Shown piece by piece: positions 11,243 to 22,972 of a DNA stretch of 64,000 bases; the first letter of the stretch is position 1, and every line of letters begins with the position of its first letter. The notes below the pieces were generated by a model that saw only the letters and a program-made list of their open reading frames with translations, was not told the DNA's origin and made no database searches. The DNA is taken from assembly GCF_030272615.1 (NCBI RefSeq), contig NC_081409.1, positions 911,173,330-911,237,329 of the forward strand, in the 5' to 3' direction. Origin of the DNA: Cryptomeria japonica (taxonomy: Eukaryota > Streptophyta > Pinopsida > Cupressales > Cupressaceae). Made by a program: the position numbers and the translations under genes.

Positions 11243-13508
11243 TTGTTTTTGTTATTTTCTGAATTGTTCGTATTGAGCTCTAGTCCAAACTAGCATGTGA
11301 TTGTTTCAAAAAATTTCTTAAGTTTTGACCTTCTAAAAACAACTCAATAGGTGATTATTGGTTTAGGAAGGTACGATTTGTTGATTTTACCACTGTTGTT
11401 GGTTCTTTGTGATAAAGTGTCTCTTTGTTGAAAAGAACGTCCTTGCAAAATTTCTCTGTCAAATTCTGTCCCGCAGCCATGTAAATAGTGATGAATACGG
11501 TGTAGGAATGTCCTATGTTTTAACAAGATCTTGCGATTGATATACAAGAATATTATCCTTTTCTGAGTAGCTTTATAACTGGGCTTTCTTTTCTTAAGGC
11601 GATATTTAAAAATCGTATTAGCATATGATAGTTTACAAGTTTGTTTGATTCCAATGTGAGTGCAACTCTGATTTTGATATAACCTAGGTTCAAAATAGGA
11701 ATGATATATCCAAGATAATAAACACAAGGTGGATTGATCAATTTTCGTGATAGAGGATTTGATATATCCTGATGAGAAACTGATAATGATGTTGATTTTT
11801 GCACTTAAGATGTTTGAATCACTAGCTTGTTGATTGTTTTATGCTTATGGAAACCTTTTGGAAATAGCATGTTGGATTGGTAACCCAGTTATCGAACTAG
11901 TTTGAAGATGTGTAATAGTTTAAAGACAATTCTACTCAAAAAGTGTTTTGATACGGACTTTGAAATTTTAGTTTGATATGCTCTGTCTCAGATGTGAGAA
12001 AGCATTTGTGCTAACTTTTGGTCAAAAGTGCAAACTTATGGGACAAATACGCTACTTTGTTGCTTAAAAGCGTTGTTCTGGTTGTGTTTCAAGGATTTTT
12101 TAAATTTTTTCCAGCAAGTTGTTAGATTTTTGCTCATTTTTAGATGATGATTTTCTTCAATTTTTTACTATTCTGAGCATGTTATAGACATAGAAGACAC
12201 AATGTTTGAAAAAAAAAAATGCATAAGAAAGTACAAATCCTATGGCAGGCTGAGACAATAATTGTTGAATCTCACATGGGGTTTTCCCCGAGGCTACGCT
12301 ATTTAGAGTGGATATTTAGATGCTTGACCCCACTGGCTCCACCCTCGACACTCACTTCTCTGGGGCAACCAAGCACCAGTTTCCATGAAAACTCCCCATG
12401 GCAAACTTTATATCTCTACTAGGAATCGTATGTGTGTGAGCCGCTTCAGAGGTCCGACCTCCTGCGCCAACAATTAGAAGAATTTTGGCAACTAGTACAA
12501 GTGGTTTTTAGTAAAGGCTTTCGGTCATGTGGCCATACATGTGACACTTTCGGCTTTGTAAATACAAAGGTTCCCATCTTATAGAGGTTATGCTCCATAG
12601 GGTTCATGGGGAAACATAGTGTCGGTATGAACTTATCAGCACATGTTGTTTGTGACTTTCACGATTTATTTAGAGTGGATCGGAAGGACTCGGTATTATC
12701 TCGTTTCCACTTTGGGCTGTTTCCCTCTCACTGGCCCCCTCAAGGAAGCTCGGGAAGGAAAACCCTCTAAAGGTTACACATAAAAGAGAGTAGGTCTAGT
12801 TTTCTGATCACCGTATGAGGGTGAGAGAATACTTACCTACTACTTCATCAAGCACATAAAACACAAGTTTATTTTAGCCCTCTAAAATCTATGTGCAACT
12901 ACTTTAAAGAAGTCACTCAAAATGCAAGTTGCATGCTATCAATTTATCCCTTAGTTAAGCTAAATGAGCAAGATATGATGCGTTACTTTCCAAAATAAAA
13001 CTCCTACTTAACTACGTGAGGAAATGCATGAAATTTGTTTTAAAACAATCCTGCACATAGATATGTTAGTAATTTGAAATTTTTAGTTCTTGGACATTCG
13101 GACCTGCAGAAAAAGTTTGTTAGTTGCAAATAAAAGCGCTATCCTAGCAAATGCATTGTCTTCCACTTCAAAAGCGCTGACCTAGAGAACAAAAGCGTGA
13201 ACCTGCGATACGAAAGCGCTGCTCTATGGACTAAAATGTGAGAATTCACAGACAAAAGCGCTAACCGAAATGACAAATTTCATTGAATCTCAAAGACAAA
13301 AACACTAATCTAAGAATCAAATGCGTTGATTTGCCAACAAAAGCACTAACCTAAATGCCAAATGCGCTAACCTGCGAGACAAAAGTGCTAATCTATTAAA
13401 TAAAAGCGTTGTTAGAACTCACGCAGGCATGAATCTGGATTACAAATGTGTTAAAATTGTGCTTGCGAGAACTAGACAGGATATTAGAAAGATATATGCG
13501 AGGCTCCA
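11243..13508 (-). other. Long 5' leader of Gypsy D, no gene
   Basis: More than 2 kb lie between primer site and gag. The part 12230-12860 is noticeably richer in G+C than its surroundings; it contains no open frame worth calling. It may hold packaging or translation-control structure, but nothing in the sequence proves this. A degenerate short tandem repeat lies next to the primer site and is listed separately. Confidence 0.55.
13120..13440 (-). repeat. Degenerate short tandem repeat in leader of Gypsy D
   Basis: About a dozen imperfect units of roughly 20-30 bases share the plus-strand core AAAAGCGCTAACCT (variants AAAAGCGTGAACCT, AAATGCGCTAACCT, AAAAGTGCTAATCT) separated by gac/gcga-like linkers. 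The array is just inside the primer-binding site; a stray relative occurs near 12070. Confidence 0.75.
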
Positions 13509-13526
13509 GCCCCACGGTGGGCACCA
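13509..13526 (-). other. Primer-binding site of Gypsy D
   Basis: The minus strand reads TGGTGCCCACCGTGGGGC, the familiar plant Gypsy primer-site form (usually TGGCGCCCACC...), three bases after the LTR end. It sets the inner LTR edge at 13530. Confidence 0.85.
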
Positions 13527-13529
13527 AAA

Positions 13530-15860
13530 TGTGTTGACTTGAATTTCATCATCAGAATACTACGTGTAGCATATTAGTTTCACAAAATACAAAGGAAATA
13601 CTACAGGAAATCCAAACTCAACCAATGAAACTACATGAAATGAATATAAAATAAAAACCATATTATTACCTTCATGATTTAAGTCTCATTGTGTCCTAAC
13701 TCCACTGTTCCTGGTTGCAGATGATTTGCTCTCAGACAAGAACTGATAGCTTCCAAGATGGCATATGAAGAATGGATTGATAACTGATAGTTAACTGATA
13801 CTATGATATGCAATGCAAATGATTTAAAGCAAAATGATTATGCTAAATTGCTAAATTGCTTCAAGGTAAAACTCACGGATGCATAAGTTTACTCGAATTG
13901 TTAACTTGAAGACTAACTCTTTCTCAACTCAAACTCCTACTTTTATAGACTTTTGAGAGGATAAGATGATGTGTCTTGGATCAACCGTCATGATCAGATT
14001 TGCAAATTTGGATGGTTATGAACAAAGGTGAAGGTTGAAAGAAAAGGGGAAGGAGAAGACAAGTGTCACTCATCTCACCTTGATTGGGTTGCTGACTGAG
14101 GGAATCTAGGGATGGTTGGACAAGATTTAGGCATGAGAGGACAAGTGGACTCAAGTCCTTCCCAAGATATAGGGATGTTGGAGAGAATATAGAAGAAGGT
14201 TAAGAAATATGTGTACATACACAATATTTCATTTATTTTGGAAGTTGGAGATAAGTGGATAATAAATGTTTTATTTATTTTAATTTTGTTGAATTAATTT
14301 AGCCACATGATGGATGAGTTGGCAAAGGAAAGATGAAGCGGAGATGGAAGATGAGTTGGAAAAGGGGTTAAATAATTAATATTTGAGATTATAGGATAGA
14401 AGAATAACCATTAAATGTTAGATATTTAATTGATTGATTAGAGGAATAAGATAAATTAATTAATTAATAAAATGTTTCAATTAAATTAATTAATAGAAAG
14501 AAATGAAATGAATTAAGTAAATTAATCTTTTCAAATTAACTATATAATAAAAGAATAATTTTTAGATAAATATAAAATATTTATTTAATTGCTCATAGCC
14601 ATTTTTATGTGTATACAAATTGCATTCTTAGTTAAAATGAATTGTATATAAAACTTGAAGTAGAAGTACATTTATAGAAATGACCAAGCTTTGTAAGGTC
14701 AAATATAACCCTAATTACCCAATATATGGTCAAATAAGTTATAAAATGTTTAATATCATAAAGAAAGAGATAATCATATGAGAAGAGGATAATTGACATA
14801 TTATAAAATGGTGTAATTGAAAGGAACTACATAGAGAGATGATGCTTGTAGATGATTCTTGACTTGTGAGGTTGGATCATTAACTTCTACAAAAGGAACC
14901 TAAAACTTGGAACCTATGGTTCCAAGTTATTGTTAGGGCTCAAGGTCCAATAAGAAAAAGGGAAAGAACAGGAAGTTGTTGGATCACATGAGGAAACATG
15001 AATTTAGAACTACGAAGTATGGTTTTTAAGTTCCAACCCATAATTGAGGTTTGAAAGGAAAGGATGGGATGCATACTAGGGGTTGAGGATGAAAGAGAAC
15101 TTGGAATCAAAATTCTAGGTTTTGCATTCCAACTCCCTTTTGAGACCCATGGTTTGAAAAGAACATGAATGCAGGTTGTGAACTATAGGGGAAAACTTAG
15201 ACTTGAAACATAAGTTTCCAAGTGTGTGATGGGTCCTAACATATGGCATGAACAAATGTAAGAGGATATTGAAAGGGGAAGTTAAATGAGTGGTAGAGAG
15301 GACTAGGGAACATGAACTTGAACCTTTAGGTTCTAGGTCCATATTGGGGCTTGAGACCTAGTGAGAACCAACATAATATAGATGGGACTCAAAGAGAAGA
15401 GAGGAACAAAGGAACATGAATAGGTCCAAAGTCACTATTGAACCTCATGACTCCATAGGGAACTAAATCACTTAAAATGAAGGTGAAGAGGGATCTTGAA
15501 CGAAGAATCCAAAGAGATAGTATATTTAGGGACAAGCCCAAAAACACCACAACGAGGCCAAACAAAAGTTCGATGGTCACAAAATAACCCACTTACAACT
15601 TTTACAAAATGATTTTATGATTAGACATTGAAATAGTACCTCCATAAACACTTCAACACAAGGGGTCCCAACTGGAGATGTCTTAGATAGGTTATCAACG
15701 ATGGGTGAGATGGGGCCATATGTATAATATGGGAATGGAGAATAGAAAAAAAGAGACACGTTAAAATAGGGTGCCAACACATGGCTAAGAATGTTCACTT
15801 ACTTTGAAATGCATGCCCATGCTAGAATTTAAATGCAACTCAAAGTGGGGGCAAAATACA
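13530..15860 (-). repeat. 5' LTR of Gypsy D (about 2.3 kb)
   Basis: The inner edge is fixed by the primer site (minus-strand end ...CAACACA). The outer edge is proposed at TGTATTTTGCCCCC on the minus strand (15860), giving TG...CA ends. A long A/T-only-like stretch at 14270-14640 lies in the probable U3. Small open frames inside it (15115-15798) are not gene-like. The outer boundary could be off by tens of bases because no second LTR is available to compare. Confidence 0.65.
13938..13950 (-). promoter_or_regulatory. Probable LTR promoter TATA box of Gypsy D
   Basis: Minus strand reads CTATAAAAGTAGGAG, a good plant TATA element about 410 bases from the inner LTR edge and directed into the element, that is, away from the host gene at 16882. 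Confidence 0.6.
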
Positions 15861-16815
15861 ATGGTGAAATTTGCATGCCCATGCAAATTCCCACTAGTTT
15901 TGGGTCGATTTTGACATAATGCTTTAGTACACCGAGATAAAGACAAGTGATAAAATATTATGGCAACTGACTCTCTCCACGATCTTTAATCCATCCCCAT
16001 TTATTCCTACTTTCGCATATTTCTTTTCATGTGACCTTATCCTAATCCCATTTTCACCCATTTTATGCCACAACTAATTTGTAGTCACAAGATTGTCTTC
16101 GCAATTGCAAACTCATCTTATCTCAATTTAAAGCTATATCTTTCCCATCTCCAACCTTCCTACCTAAAATTGACTCACATATATTTGACTTCAATTCAAC
16201 ACATTCATTTCTTCACCCAAACTAATTTATGCTTAGCATGTATCCATCTTATAAAATTAGGGATAAAACTATAAAACCATATATTTCTTTTCCGCAATAC
16301 AATATTTACTCTAGAAGATAAAGCTTGTTGGGCACGCCTTTGACAAAACACTGAAATTTTTTAATGACATTTTAGAATTAGGAAACAAAAAAATTCTAGA
16401 ATTTTGTTTTCCAATAATAAAACTGGAAGCAATATAGAAAGTCTAGCTTTGATTGCGTGGGCAACTAACCCAATAAAAAACTAACCATACCCAAGTCTAA
16501 CTATAGGAGGAACCGCCAAAAAAGTCAATATTAGTTATCAATGTGAGGCAAAGCCCAGCCGAATAGAAGCTTCTGTACATCTGGTTAGTATGGTCTTCCC
16601 AAGTAAATTAGTCTAATTATTGTACAAAAGTCTAGTACTTCTAGAAGGCCGAGAAGATAAAAATTTTAGATTTATTTGCAATCCGTTTTCCACGTAACAA
16701 ACAAAATTATGACCCAATCTTCATCCTACTGGTGGTCATATAGCCGCTGTCTTTGATGATTTCAAATGTGTCTGAGAAGCGAACAAAGAGGACTTCTAGC
16801 AGGGAGGAGGAGAGG
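15861..16815. other. Intergenic sequence upstream of the host gene
   Basis: About 1 kb, AT-rich, with no recognisable element or coding frame. It is the only non-retroelement DNA between Gypsy D and the gene, so the gene's promoter must lie here or overlap the LTR. Confidence 0.6.
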
Positions 16816-16823
16816 ATATATAC
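16816..16823 (+). promoter_or_regulatory. Candidate TATA box of the ZCF37-like gene
   Basis: ATATATAC lies about 60 bases before the start codon, which would leave a short 5' leader. Another TATA-like run (ATAGATATATTC) is at about 16850. No transcript evidence is available; weak call. Confidence 0.35.
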
Positions 16824-16881
16824 AGGGTCTGAAAGGGTAGAGAACATATAGATATATTCAGTGAGTATATGACAATTATTG

Positions 16882-18129
16882 ATGCGGTGTGGAAGAATAT
16901 CAGTGGAGGGGGAAGCAGAAGAAGTGATTTCTCCCAAGCCCAGACAGAGGAAGAGATCTCATGGGAAGAAATCTTCTAATCCCTTTTCTGGTGTTGGCCT
17001 TGATAAGTTTGCCAGTTTGAATGCAGAGCTCTCTGCAAAAAGGGAGTATGTTGCTAGGAAGACAGGCACCCCTGAGTCCATGGTGAGGTTTGTGTATACC
17101 AGCAAAGGATGGGTGCCTGTTGTTGTCAGGCAGAGGCATGGTGGGGGGGTTTCAGGCAAGCCAGGGACCAGAGCAGAGCAGAAGATGCAGAGGAAGGAGA
17201 ATCATGGGACTAGGCCAAAGGAGGAGGATAGGAGAGGTGATGATGTGAAGGTCAAGGGTGATGAAATTGAAGGGCATGGGAATGGTGCAGATGGATCTGC
17301 AATCAGTCAAGAGAGTGAAGTTGTGAGTATGATGCCATGGTGGTCTGGGTATGTGAAGACAACTGCTTTTGGGGTGCTGACTGTGAGTGCTATCATGGTC
17401 AGAAAGTCTGCAGGTCCTGCAGCAGCCATGGCTGTGGTTATGGTGGTGGGTTACCTGCAGAAGAGGTGGCTTGGTGGTGTCTTGTGCATGAAGAGATTCA
17501 TAAACTCTGGGATCTCCTATTTCTCTGAGCTTTTTCTGCACTGGAAGAAAACCCCAGATGTTGAAAGGATGCCCTTGAGTTTGCCTGAACAAGAAATCCA
17601 GCAACCTCTGGCATCTCCACAGCACAAGATGATCGTTAGTAAAAAGGTTCCTAAAGGGGGGCCTCTGCTTTGCTTCAGTGCACCCTGCAGCCCTAGACAG
17701 AGAGGGCATGCTAATGCTGCCTTCTCTGCACCCCTCAAGAGTTTGGAAGTCAATACCCAACTGGAGAGTAAGGTCCCTGTACCTAGTAAGGGCCAGGAGA
17801 TCAATGCCCAACAGTATGGTAAGATAGTTAATCATAATGATAAGGGTAAGATGGGAATTGATAAGGATAAGAAGAAGTTTGGAAGGATTTTGTCCTTGGA
17901 TAGTCAGCCAACGAATTCAATCAGATTACACAAGGCAGAGAGTTTTGTGAGGAGGAGGAAGGCAGGAAGGAGAGCCATTGATGCCACCATTGGTGCCTCT
18001 GTGATGATTGTTATTCTCTTCTTTCTGATTGCCTATGGCAGGATCTCTGCAATCTTCTTCACATCTGCTTGGTGGTATGTGCTTCCAAATCTCAGAACTG
18101 GTAATTCTAATAGAAGAGCAGATTGCTAA
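16882..18129 (+). CDS. ZCF37-like protein with predicted membrane segments, intronless, 415 aa
   Basis: The only convincing host gene. The frame can be extended three bases upstream through TTG, but the first ATG is 16882. Residues 31-83 (SSNPFSGVGLDKFASLNAELSAKR... then SMVRFVYTSKGWVPVVVR) match the signature of the plant ZCF37-like family: NP[FY]..GL.KF..L.AEL, then VRFVYS...PVVV. Residues 84-150 are a charged, Gly-rich linker. Hydrophobic stretches at about 157-173 and 177-192 and a strong one at about 368-386, followed by AIFFTSAWWYVLP, predict a membrane protein; the basic RRRKAGRR at 357-364 before the last segment fits a cytosolic flank. The middle (200-350) is Ser/Pro/Lys-rich and probably disordered. 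Family function is unknown to me. G+C is clearly higher than in surrounding repeats and the frame is intact, so it is likely functional. Confidence 0.85.
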   Translation: MRCGRISVEGEAEEVISPKPRQRKRSHGKKSSNPFSGVGLDKFASLNAELSAKREYVARKTGTPESMVRFVYTSKGWVPVVVRQRHGGGVSGKPGTRAEQKMQRKENHGTRPKEEDRRGDDVKVKGDEIEGHGNGADGSAISQESEVVSMMPWWSGYVKTTAFGVLTVSAIMVRKSAGPAAAMAVVMVVGYLQKRWLGGVLCMKRFINSGISYFSELFLHWKKTPDVERMPLSLPEQEIQQPLASPQHKMIVSKKVPKGGPLLCFSAPCSPRQRGHANAAFSAPLKSLEVNTQLESKVPVPSKGQEINAQQYGKIVNHNDKGKMGIDKDKKKFGRILSLDSQPTNSIRLHKAESFVRRRKAGRRAIDATIGASVMIVILFFLIAYGRISAIFFTSAWWYVLPNLRTGNSNRRADC

Positions 18130-18710
18130 TGGATTCTGATCTGGAAGAAGGTTGTCATGGATGAATTGACTTGCTTCACAGCAGATGTATCATGTGATTG
18201 CAGTATACATAGGTCTCTGTTGTGCAAGGATTCAGTCAATATGAGATGTCTTAGGGAAAAGAGATCTTGATTTCTGAAGACATGTGAATCATATTTCTTG
18301 ATTTTCAGAGTTATTCTGTGTTGGTGCCCTCTAGTTTGGGGATTGATAATGAGCTGAATTGTGAAGAAACCCCTAATTGGATGCATCTCCAGTGGTTTTT
18401 GGAGTTCTCTAAAGCTTTGTTAATGGTGTGCAGAGGTTAAATTTGATTGTTATTCAAGCCAAAAGGATAAATTGAATATAGTCAGTAGATGGTTGCAGAA
18501 AAGCAGCCACAACACTCGCAAAAAAAAATCTGCTGTAAATATCCTTTGAGTGTATTTGTCACATTCCTACATGCCTAATTTGCACTGATAAAAAAACCAA
18601 AATAAAATTGCAAGTTTCGCATATGGAAGAAGTCATGTGAAATTTTGATAATTGTTCAGTTATTTTAATAGTGGTACCATGTGGGGGTGTTGTAGTTTTT
18701 TTTTCAATTG
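18130..18710 (+). other. Probable 3' untranslated region of the ZCF37-like gene
   Basis: No coding frame. G+C falls gradually after the stop at 18129. The stretch ends at the AATAAA listed next; an unspliced 3' UTR of this length is long but possible, and a 3' UTR intron cannot be excluded. Confidence 0.4.
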
Positions 18711-18716
18711 AATAAA
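18711..18716 (+). terminator. Candidate polyadenylation signal AATAAA
   Basis: A canonical AATAAA follows a T-rich run and lies about 580 bases after the stop codon. Plant signals are loose, so an earlier site is possible. Confidence 0.35.
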
Positions 18717-18832
18717 TGCAGATTATAAATATCTTTATTGTCAGTCTTGTGGGGTGTAGTAGCAGTAAATAATGCAATGATATTATGAGTTGAAAAGTTT
18801 CAACTATATAAAATGTGAGAGATCTTTTTTTC

Positions 18833-19205
18833 CCATTATTAGTGTAGTAGTTATTAATAAAGATGCATTGATGTTATGGATTGGAAAGTTTCTTTTCATT
18901 TTATAAAGGGTTAGATATGTTTTATTTTCTGCATTGATGTTATGGATTGGAAAGTTTCTTTTCATTTATAATGGGTTAGATATGTTTTATTTTCTGCATT
19001 GATGTTATGCATTGATGTTATGGATTGGAAAGTTTCTTTTCATTTATCATGGGTTAGATATGTTTTATTTTCTTTCTTATATAAATATTTTTTTTTCCAT
19101 TATTAGTGTAGTAGTTATTAATAAAGATGCAATGATGTTATGGATTGGAAAGTTTCTTTTTGTTTATAATGGGTTAGATATATTTTATTTTCTTTCTTAT
19201 ATAAA
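18833..19205 (+). repeat. AT-rich minisatellite, about 65-bp units
   Basis: The motif GATGTTATGGATTGGAAAG recurs at 18870, 18936, 19014 and 19134, with a truncated copy at 19001. Each is followed by TTTCTTTTCATTTATAATGGG-like and GTTAGATATGTTTTATTTTCT-like segments. A leader segment CCATTATTAGTGTAGTAG precedes both the first and the last unit, so a roughly 265-bp higher-order duplication is superimposed on the 65-bp period. The small open frame across it (19012-19224) is a by-product. Confidence 0.85.
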
Positions 19206-22200
19206 TATTGTCTTTTTTATATAGATAATTATTTTTTAATATCGACAATTAATATAATAATAAAAATAATGTTAATTTTTTTATTTTTATTTTTGACTTG
19301 ACATATAATGTCAAGTGATAAAAATTGTTAAGATATTCTTGCATATGTTAAAGTTTGTCACTAATCTTAACTTTTTTTATAAAAATTCAAATTTTTGTTA
19401 TTACAATAGAACAAACACAAGTCTCATTCTACACAACGAGATTCTATTTCTTCAAGATTTCGTTTCTTATGGAAAGACAAAAGAGATAAAATATAGCATT
19501 TCCATTGGGACCATCAAATCTACTTACAATAATCCAATCATGTAACGTTGTAGCAAGACAGACATATATAAATTCACTTAGAAATAATCCTACTATATTC
19601 CAAGCAATGTAACCATTCAAAATTAGCTACCTATGGACTAGATGAATCTTCATATTACCTCGAATTGTTTATGATTATCCATAATCTTATTTGTGGCTCT
19701 TAAATTTCTACATTCAACTTGAAAATGCTTGTCACAATGAATTTATCATCAATAAAAGTAGTCACAATCCCACTCAAACTATATGCTTATTTTGAAAAGT
19801 TAATCTTATTTGCCCTCCTCCAAACTCTAAATTATAATCTTATTTAATAGTTTTGTGTAGTCAATACCACTACCTCTTGCAATGTAAATATGATCTTGAG
19901 TTTGAGGAGAGATCGGTCAAGCAAAGAAATTATTAGACATAGGCAAGCTAGCAACTCTCTTCCATCTACAAGAGAAAATATCATACATCATAACAATAAT
20001 ATTGTTATACCGGTGAACAAGTCCCAATACAATTTTATTTTTTTAGATACATTGAGCATAGCCTTTATAATTTACTTGAAAATTATCGGGTATGGAGGCA
20101 AACATTATCATGAGTTGTGCAAAGGGTCATAAATTTTTATTCCCCTTTCATTGTCTTTCCCTATTTGAAATATTTTTAAGATGCGATTATGGAATGTTGT
20201 GAAGCTCGTTCTATCTCAATAGAATTGTGAGAACTATAGCCTTATATGACTTGCAACAATGTCAAAACATCGTAATCACAAAGAAATATGGATAGGGAAA
20301 AATTACTATGCATGATAAAGTTATGACAACAACATATATGTACCATACCTAGATAGGAGCTAGAAAATAGTCATATAATAGTAAACAAAAATAACAGACA
20401 CTACTAAGAGAAATAAGAGAGAAATGGATGTAAGGTAACATCTATAGAGAAGAAAAGAGAGATAATTGCATAGAAAGGTATGATTTGTAATGAGAACTAT
20501 ATGGATATGGTTTGATATAAGAAATGTATGACAAATACATTATGTTAATGGATACTTGATATGTATATGGCGAATAAGTATAAAACACAACACTAACATA
20601 GAAATAGCACAAATCATTAGTTTGTATTTTCTTGTCAACATTTGTTTCCATTGTTGGGACCCTAGTTGTTGTTGGTAAGGAGATATCAAAAACCAATGAG
20701 AGTGTTGTAGTTAAAACAATAGAGAAAAGGGTTATAGATGAGCATGGAAGCAATTATAGTGTGTAGTAGCACACATTAAGTCCCAACCCTTATGGGTGGG
20801 TAACAAGAGGGAGAGAGGGGTTTAGGAAACAAGGGTTGATAGATGGAATACAGGAAAATCTTGAAAAAAATAACTACTAAGGTAGATTTGGTTCGATCCA
20901 TTAAGGGTGAATAAAGGATTAATGTAAAATCACATGATTATTGAAGAGATTAAAATAACACATGTGATGATCATTGATGAAGAAAAACAATCGAACAAAC
21001 TTAGAGAGAGGAAATATACTAAAAAATTATTGAGAAGGATAGGGAAGCCTCATTGAAGTACACTTGGAAAGCCTCATTGGAATGCACCGAGAAAGAAACT
21101 ATTTAAATTTTGGAGAAGGCTAAATAAAAGGAACTAACATATATAATGACATTACTTGTTATTATCGATACATTAGAGTAGTTAATAATGTTGATAAGAA
21201 TAGAAAAAGAAAAATTGACAAGGTTACAAAATGAATTGATGAAGTTGATTAGGGAATGGCTTAGAAGTAGGAGTGCTTGAGCATTTACATTTTGACTTGA
21301 GAACCATATTTTGATCAATATCTATCACACCTAAAAGTTTGAGGGATTACTAAGTCCAATTTCATAATTAAAACCTTTGATTTTTAGTTTGGAAGGTTTG
21401 GATGATGTGGTGAGTAGAAATATGGCCCTACAAAAGAATAGAATGCTAGAAACCTCAAAACTATAAGAAAGGAAGGAAAGTGAAGGGAATAAAAAATAAA
21501 ATGAAATCTTCAATAATCTAGAATTTTCCATTGAAAATATAAAAGTATTTGAAGAAGGATACTATGCAAGTTTTATTAATGAAAACATATTAAATAATGA
21601 GGGATTTATTAGAAGACGTCCCCAAGATTGAAAAGACCCCATGAGAAGATGAGAATCTCAAATCAAGAGTAACCTCCCTATGTTGATTAAAGTGATAAAA
21701 CATTCCTTAAAAGAGATATATATAGTGGACCATATAGATGGAGGAAGAAGAATCAAGAAGGTATTTGGTGAGGGTGTGTGTGAAGACTTGGGAGAATATT
21801 TCTTAAAGATTGAATTATCTATATATAAGGGTAAAGTGACGAAATTGGTGAAATACAAAGAGGTTTTCAAGTGTGATATGAGTCTAAGAGTTTGAGGGAG
21901 GAAGGAACCAAGGGACTTAGGATAGAAAAGGAAAACAAAATGGAGAGTTAAGGCGAATCTTTAAGAAATAGAGATGGATTATAAGAACCCATATTGTAAA
22001 AACCGTGTTACTTGAAAGAACCCAATATAATACTACCATCTAATGGATCTAATTTATAGAAAATTGTGAGAGGTAAAACCACTATGGTATCCCAAAACAA
22101 GAGGCAAGAAAATCACTTGCAAAAACCAACACCTAAGATAATAGACAACCAACATACATGATAATAAAAATAAATATTTCAGATGGATGCAACATGGGCA

Positions 22201-22848
22201 CATAACCCATAGCCATTTAACTCTTATTCTTCTCAAATGCTTTGTATCTCTTTGACGACTCTTTGAATCATAAGAGAAACCCCTGACAACGTTGTTCCTT
22301 ATATGGTTCGCTAGTAGGCTCAAGTACCTAGTGTTTGAACCTTTTCTCTACTACAAATATAATAGCACAAAAATGTCACTAACAAATTTTCTTCAAACAC
22401 ACCAATGTCACATCAATAGATAAAACTCTACAAGTAATATCATATAATACAAATGGAATTAAATTAATGACCAACCATCGAGTATAATAATAAAGTAAAA
22501 TAGGAGTACCTTCAAGTACATCTTGATAATCAATATATACAAGGGGTCAAGGAATACAATCCCCATTAATAAGAATGAATACAATACACCTTGCAAGAAA
22601 CCACCAACTATACAAAATGATTCCATATAATAGACACCATAAATATATTTAAAGGACTCCAAGCTTAAATCTACAAGTTATTTCCTTCAAGCTTGTAAGA
22701 TCCTATTTTTTATTAGGAAAGGAATTGAACCCAACATTAGAGTAAGAACATTTCCTCCCATCTATTAGTCAAGGCAAAGAAGTATCCATCTATGGTCAAA
22801 AAGTTTGGGACTTACACTACTAGTGATTATCTAAGTATTCACTTAATT
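19206..22848. other. AT-rich intergenic DNA, no gene recognised
   Basis: About 3.6 kb without a recognisable coding domain on either strand. Short frames at 20753-20442 (minus) and 21680-21895 (plus) lack any motif I recognise and have repeat-like composition. It may contain very old element remnants that cannot be identified by eye. Confidence 0.5.
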
Positions 22849-22853
22849 CCTTT

Positions 22854-22972
22854 TGTAAATGGGAAAAAATTGAAATGGATGCTCTAGGGTTTCCACCCAA
22901 GGAATGAAAACCACTAGACATTTTTTTTTTTCAATTTGGGTCTTTACATTCAAAAGAGGACGGGGAATTCAC
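22854..22972 (-). repeat. 3' LTR of Gypsy G, outer fragment (split by Copia A)
   Basis: First 119 bases of the LTR on the plus strand. They match the uninterrupted sister LTR (55875-55983): both share GCTCTAGGGTTTCCACCCA and GGGGAATT(C/T)AC just before the breakpoint. The remaining part resumes at 40212. Confidence 0.88.

Larger units (their letters stand above)
2950..15860 (-). mobile_element. Gypsy element D (Tat/Ogre-like), minus strand, 3' LTR not seen
   Basis: Minus-strand order: 5' LTR (15860 to 13530), primer-binding site, long leader, gag, protease, spacer with G-patch, reverse transcriptase, RNase H, second archaeal-type RNase H, integrase, 3' untranslated part. The second RNase H after the first and the CX2HX4HX4C gag knuckle are hallmarks of the Tat clade. 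All domains are present but broken by stops and frameshifts. The 3' LTR would lie beyond Copia E, outside the window. The high-coordinate LTR edge (15860) is chosen from TG/CA ends and is less sure than the primer-site edge. Confidence 0.85.

Noticed and set aside
15841..15860. AAGTGGGGGCAAAAT on the plus strand, resembling a polypurine tract of a plus-strand element
   Set aside because: More simply read as the minus-strand LTR start of Gypsy D (TGTATTTTGCCCCC); no plus-strand element follows.
16900..17835. Minus-strand frames up to 227 aa across the host gene
   Set aside because: Antisense shadows of the ZCF37-like frame; composition reflects the opposite strand and no motif is present.
18833..19205. 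Regularly spaced repeats considered as a CRISPR-like array
   Set aside because: Units are directly adjoining AT-rich minisatellite copies without unique spacers, in a plant nuclear context.
20442..20753. 103-aa minus-strand frame in AT-rich intergenic DNA
   Set aside because: No recognised domain, repeat-like Tyr/Ser/Ile composition, no supporting context.
21680..21895. 71-aa plus-strand frame with charged, gene-like composition
   Set aside because: No start context, neighbours or motif to support a gene; possible old element remnant but not demonstrable.
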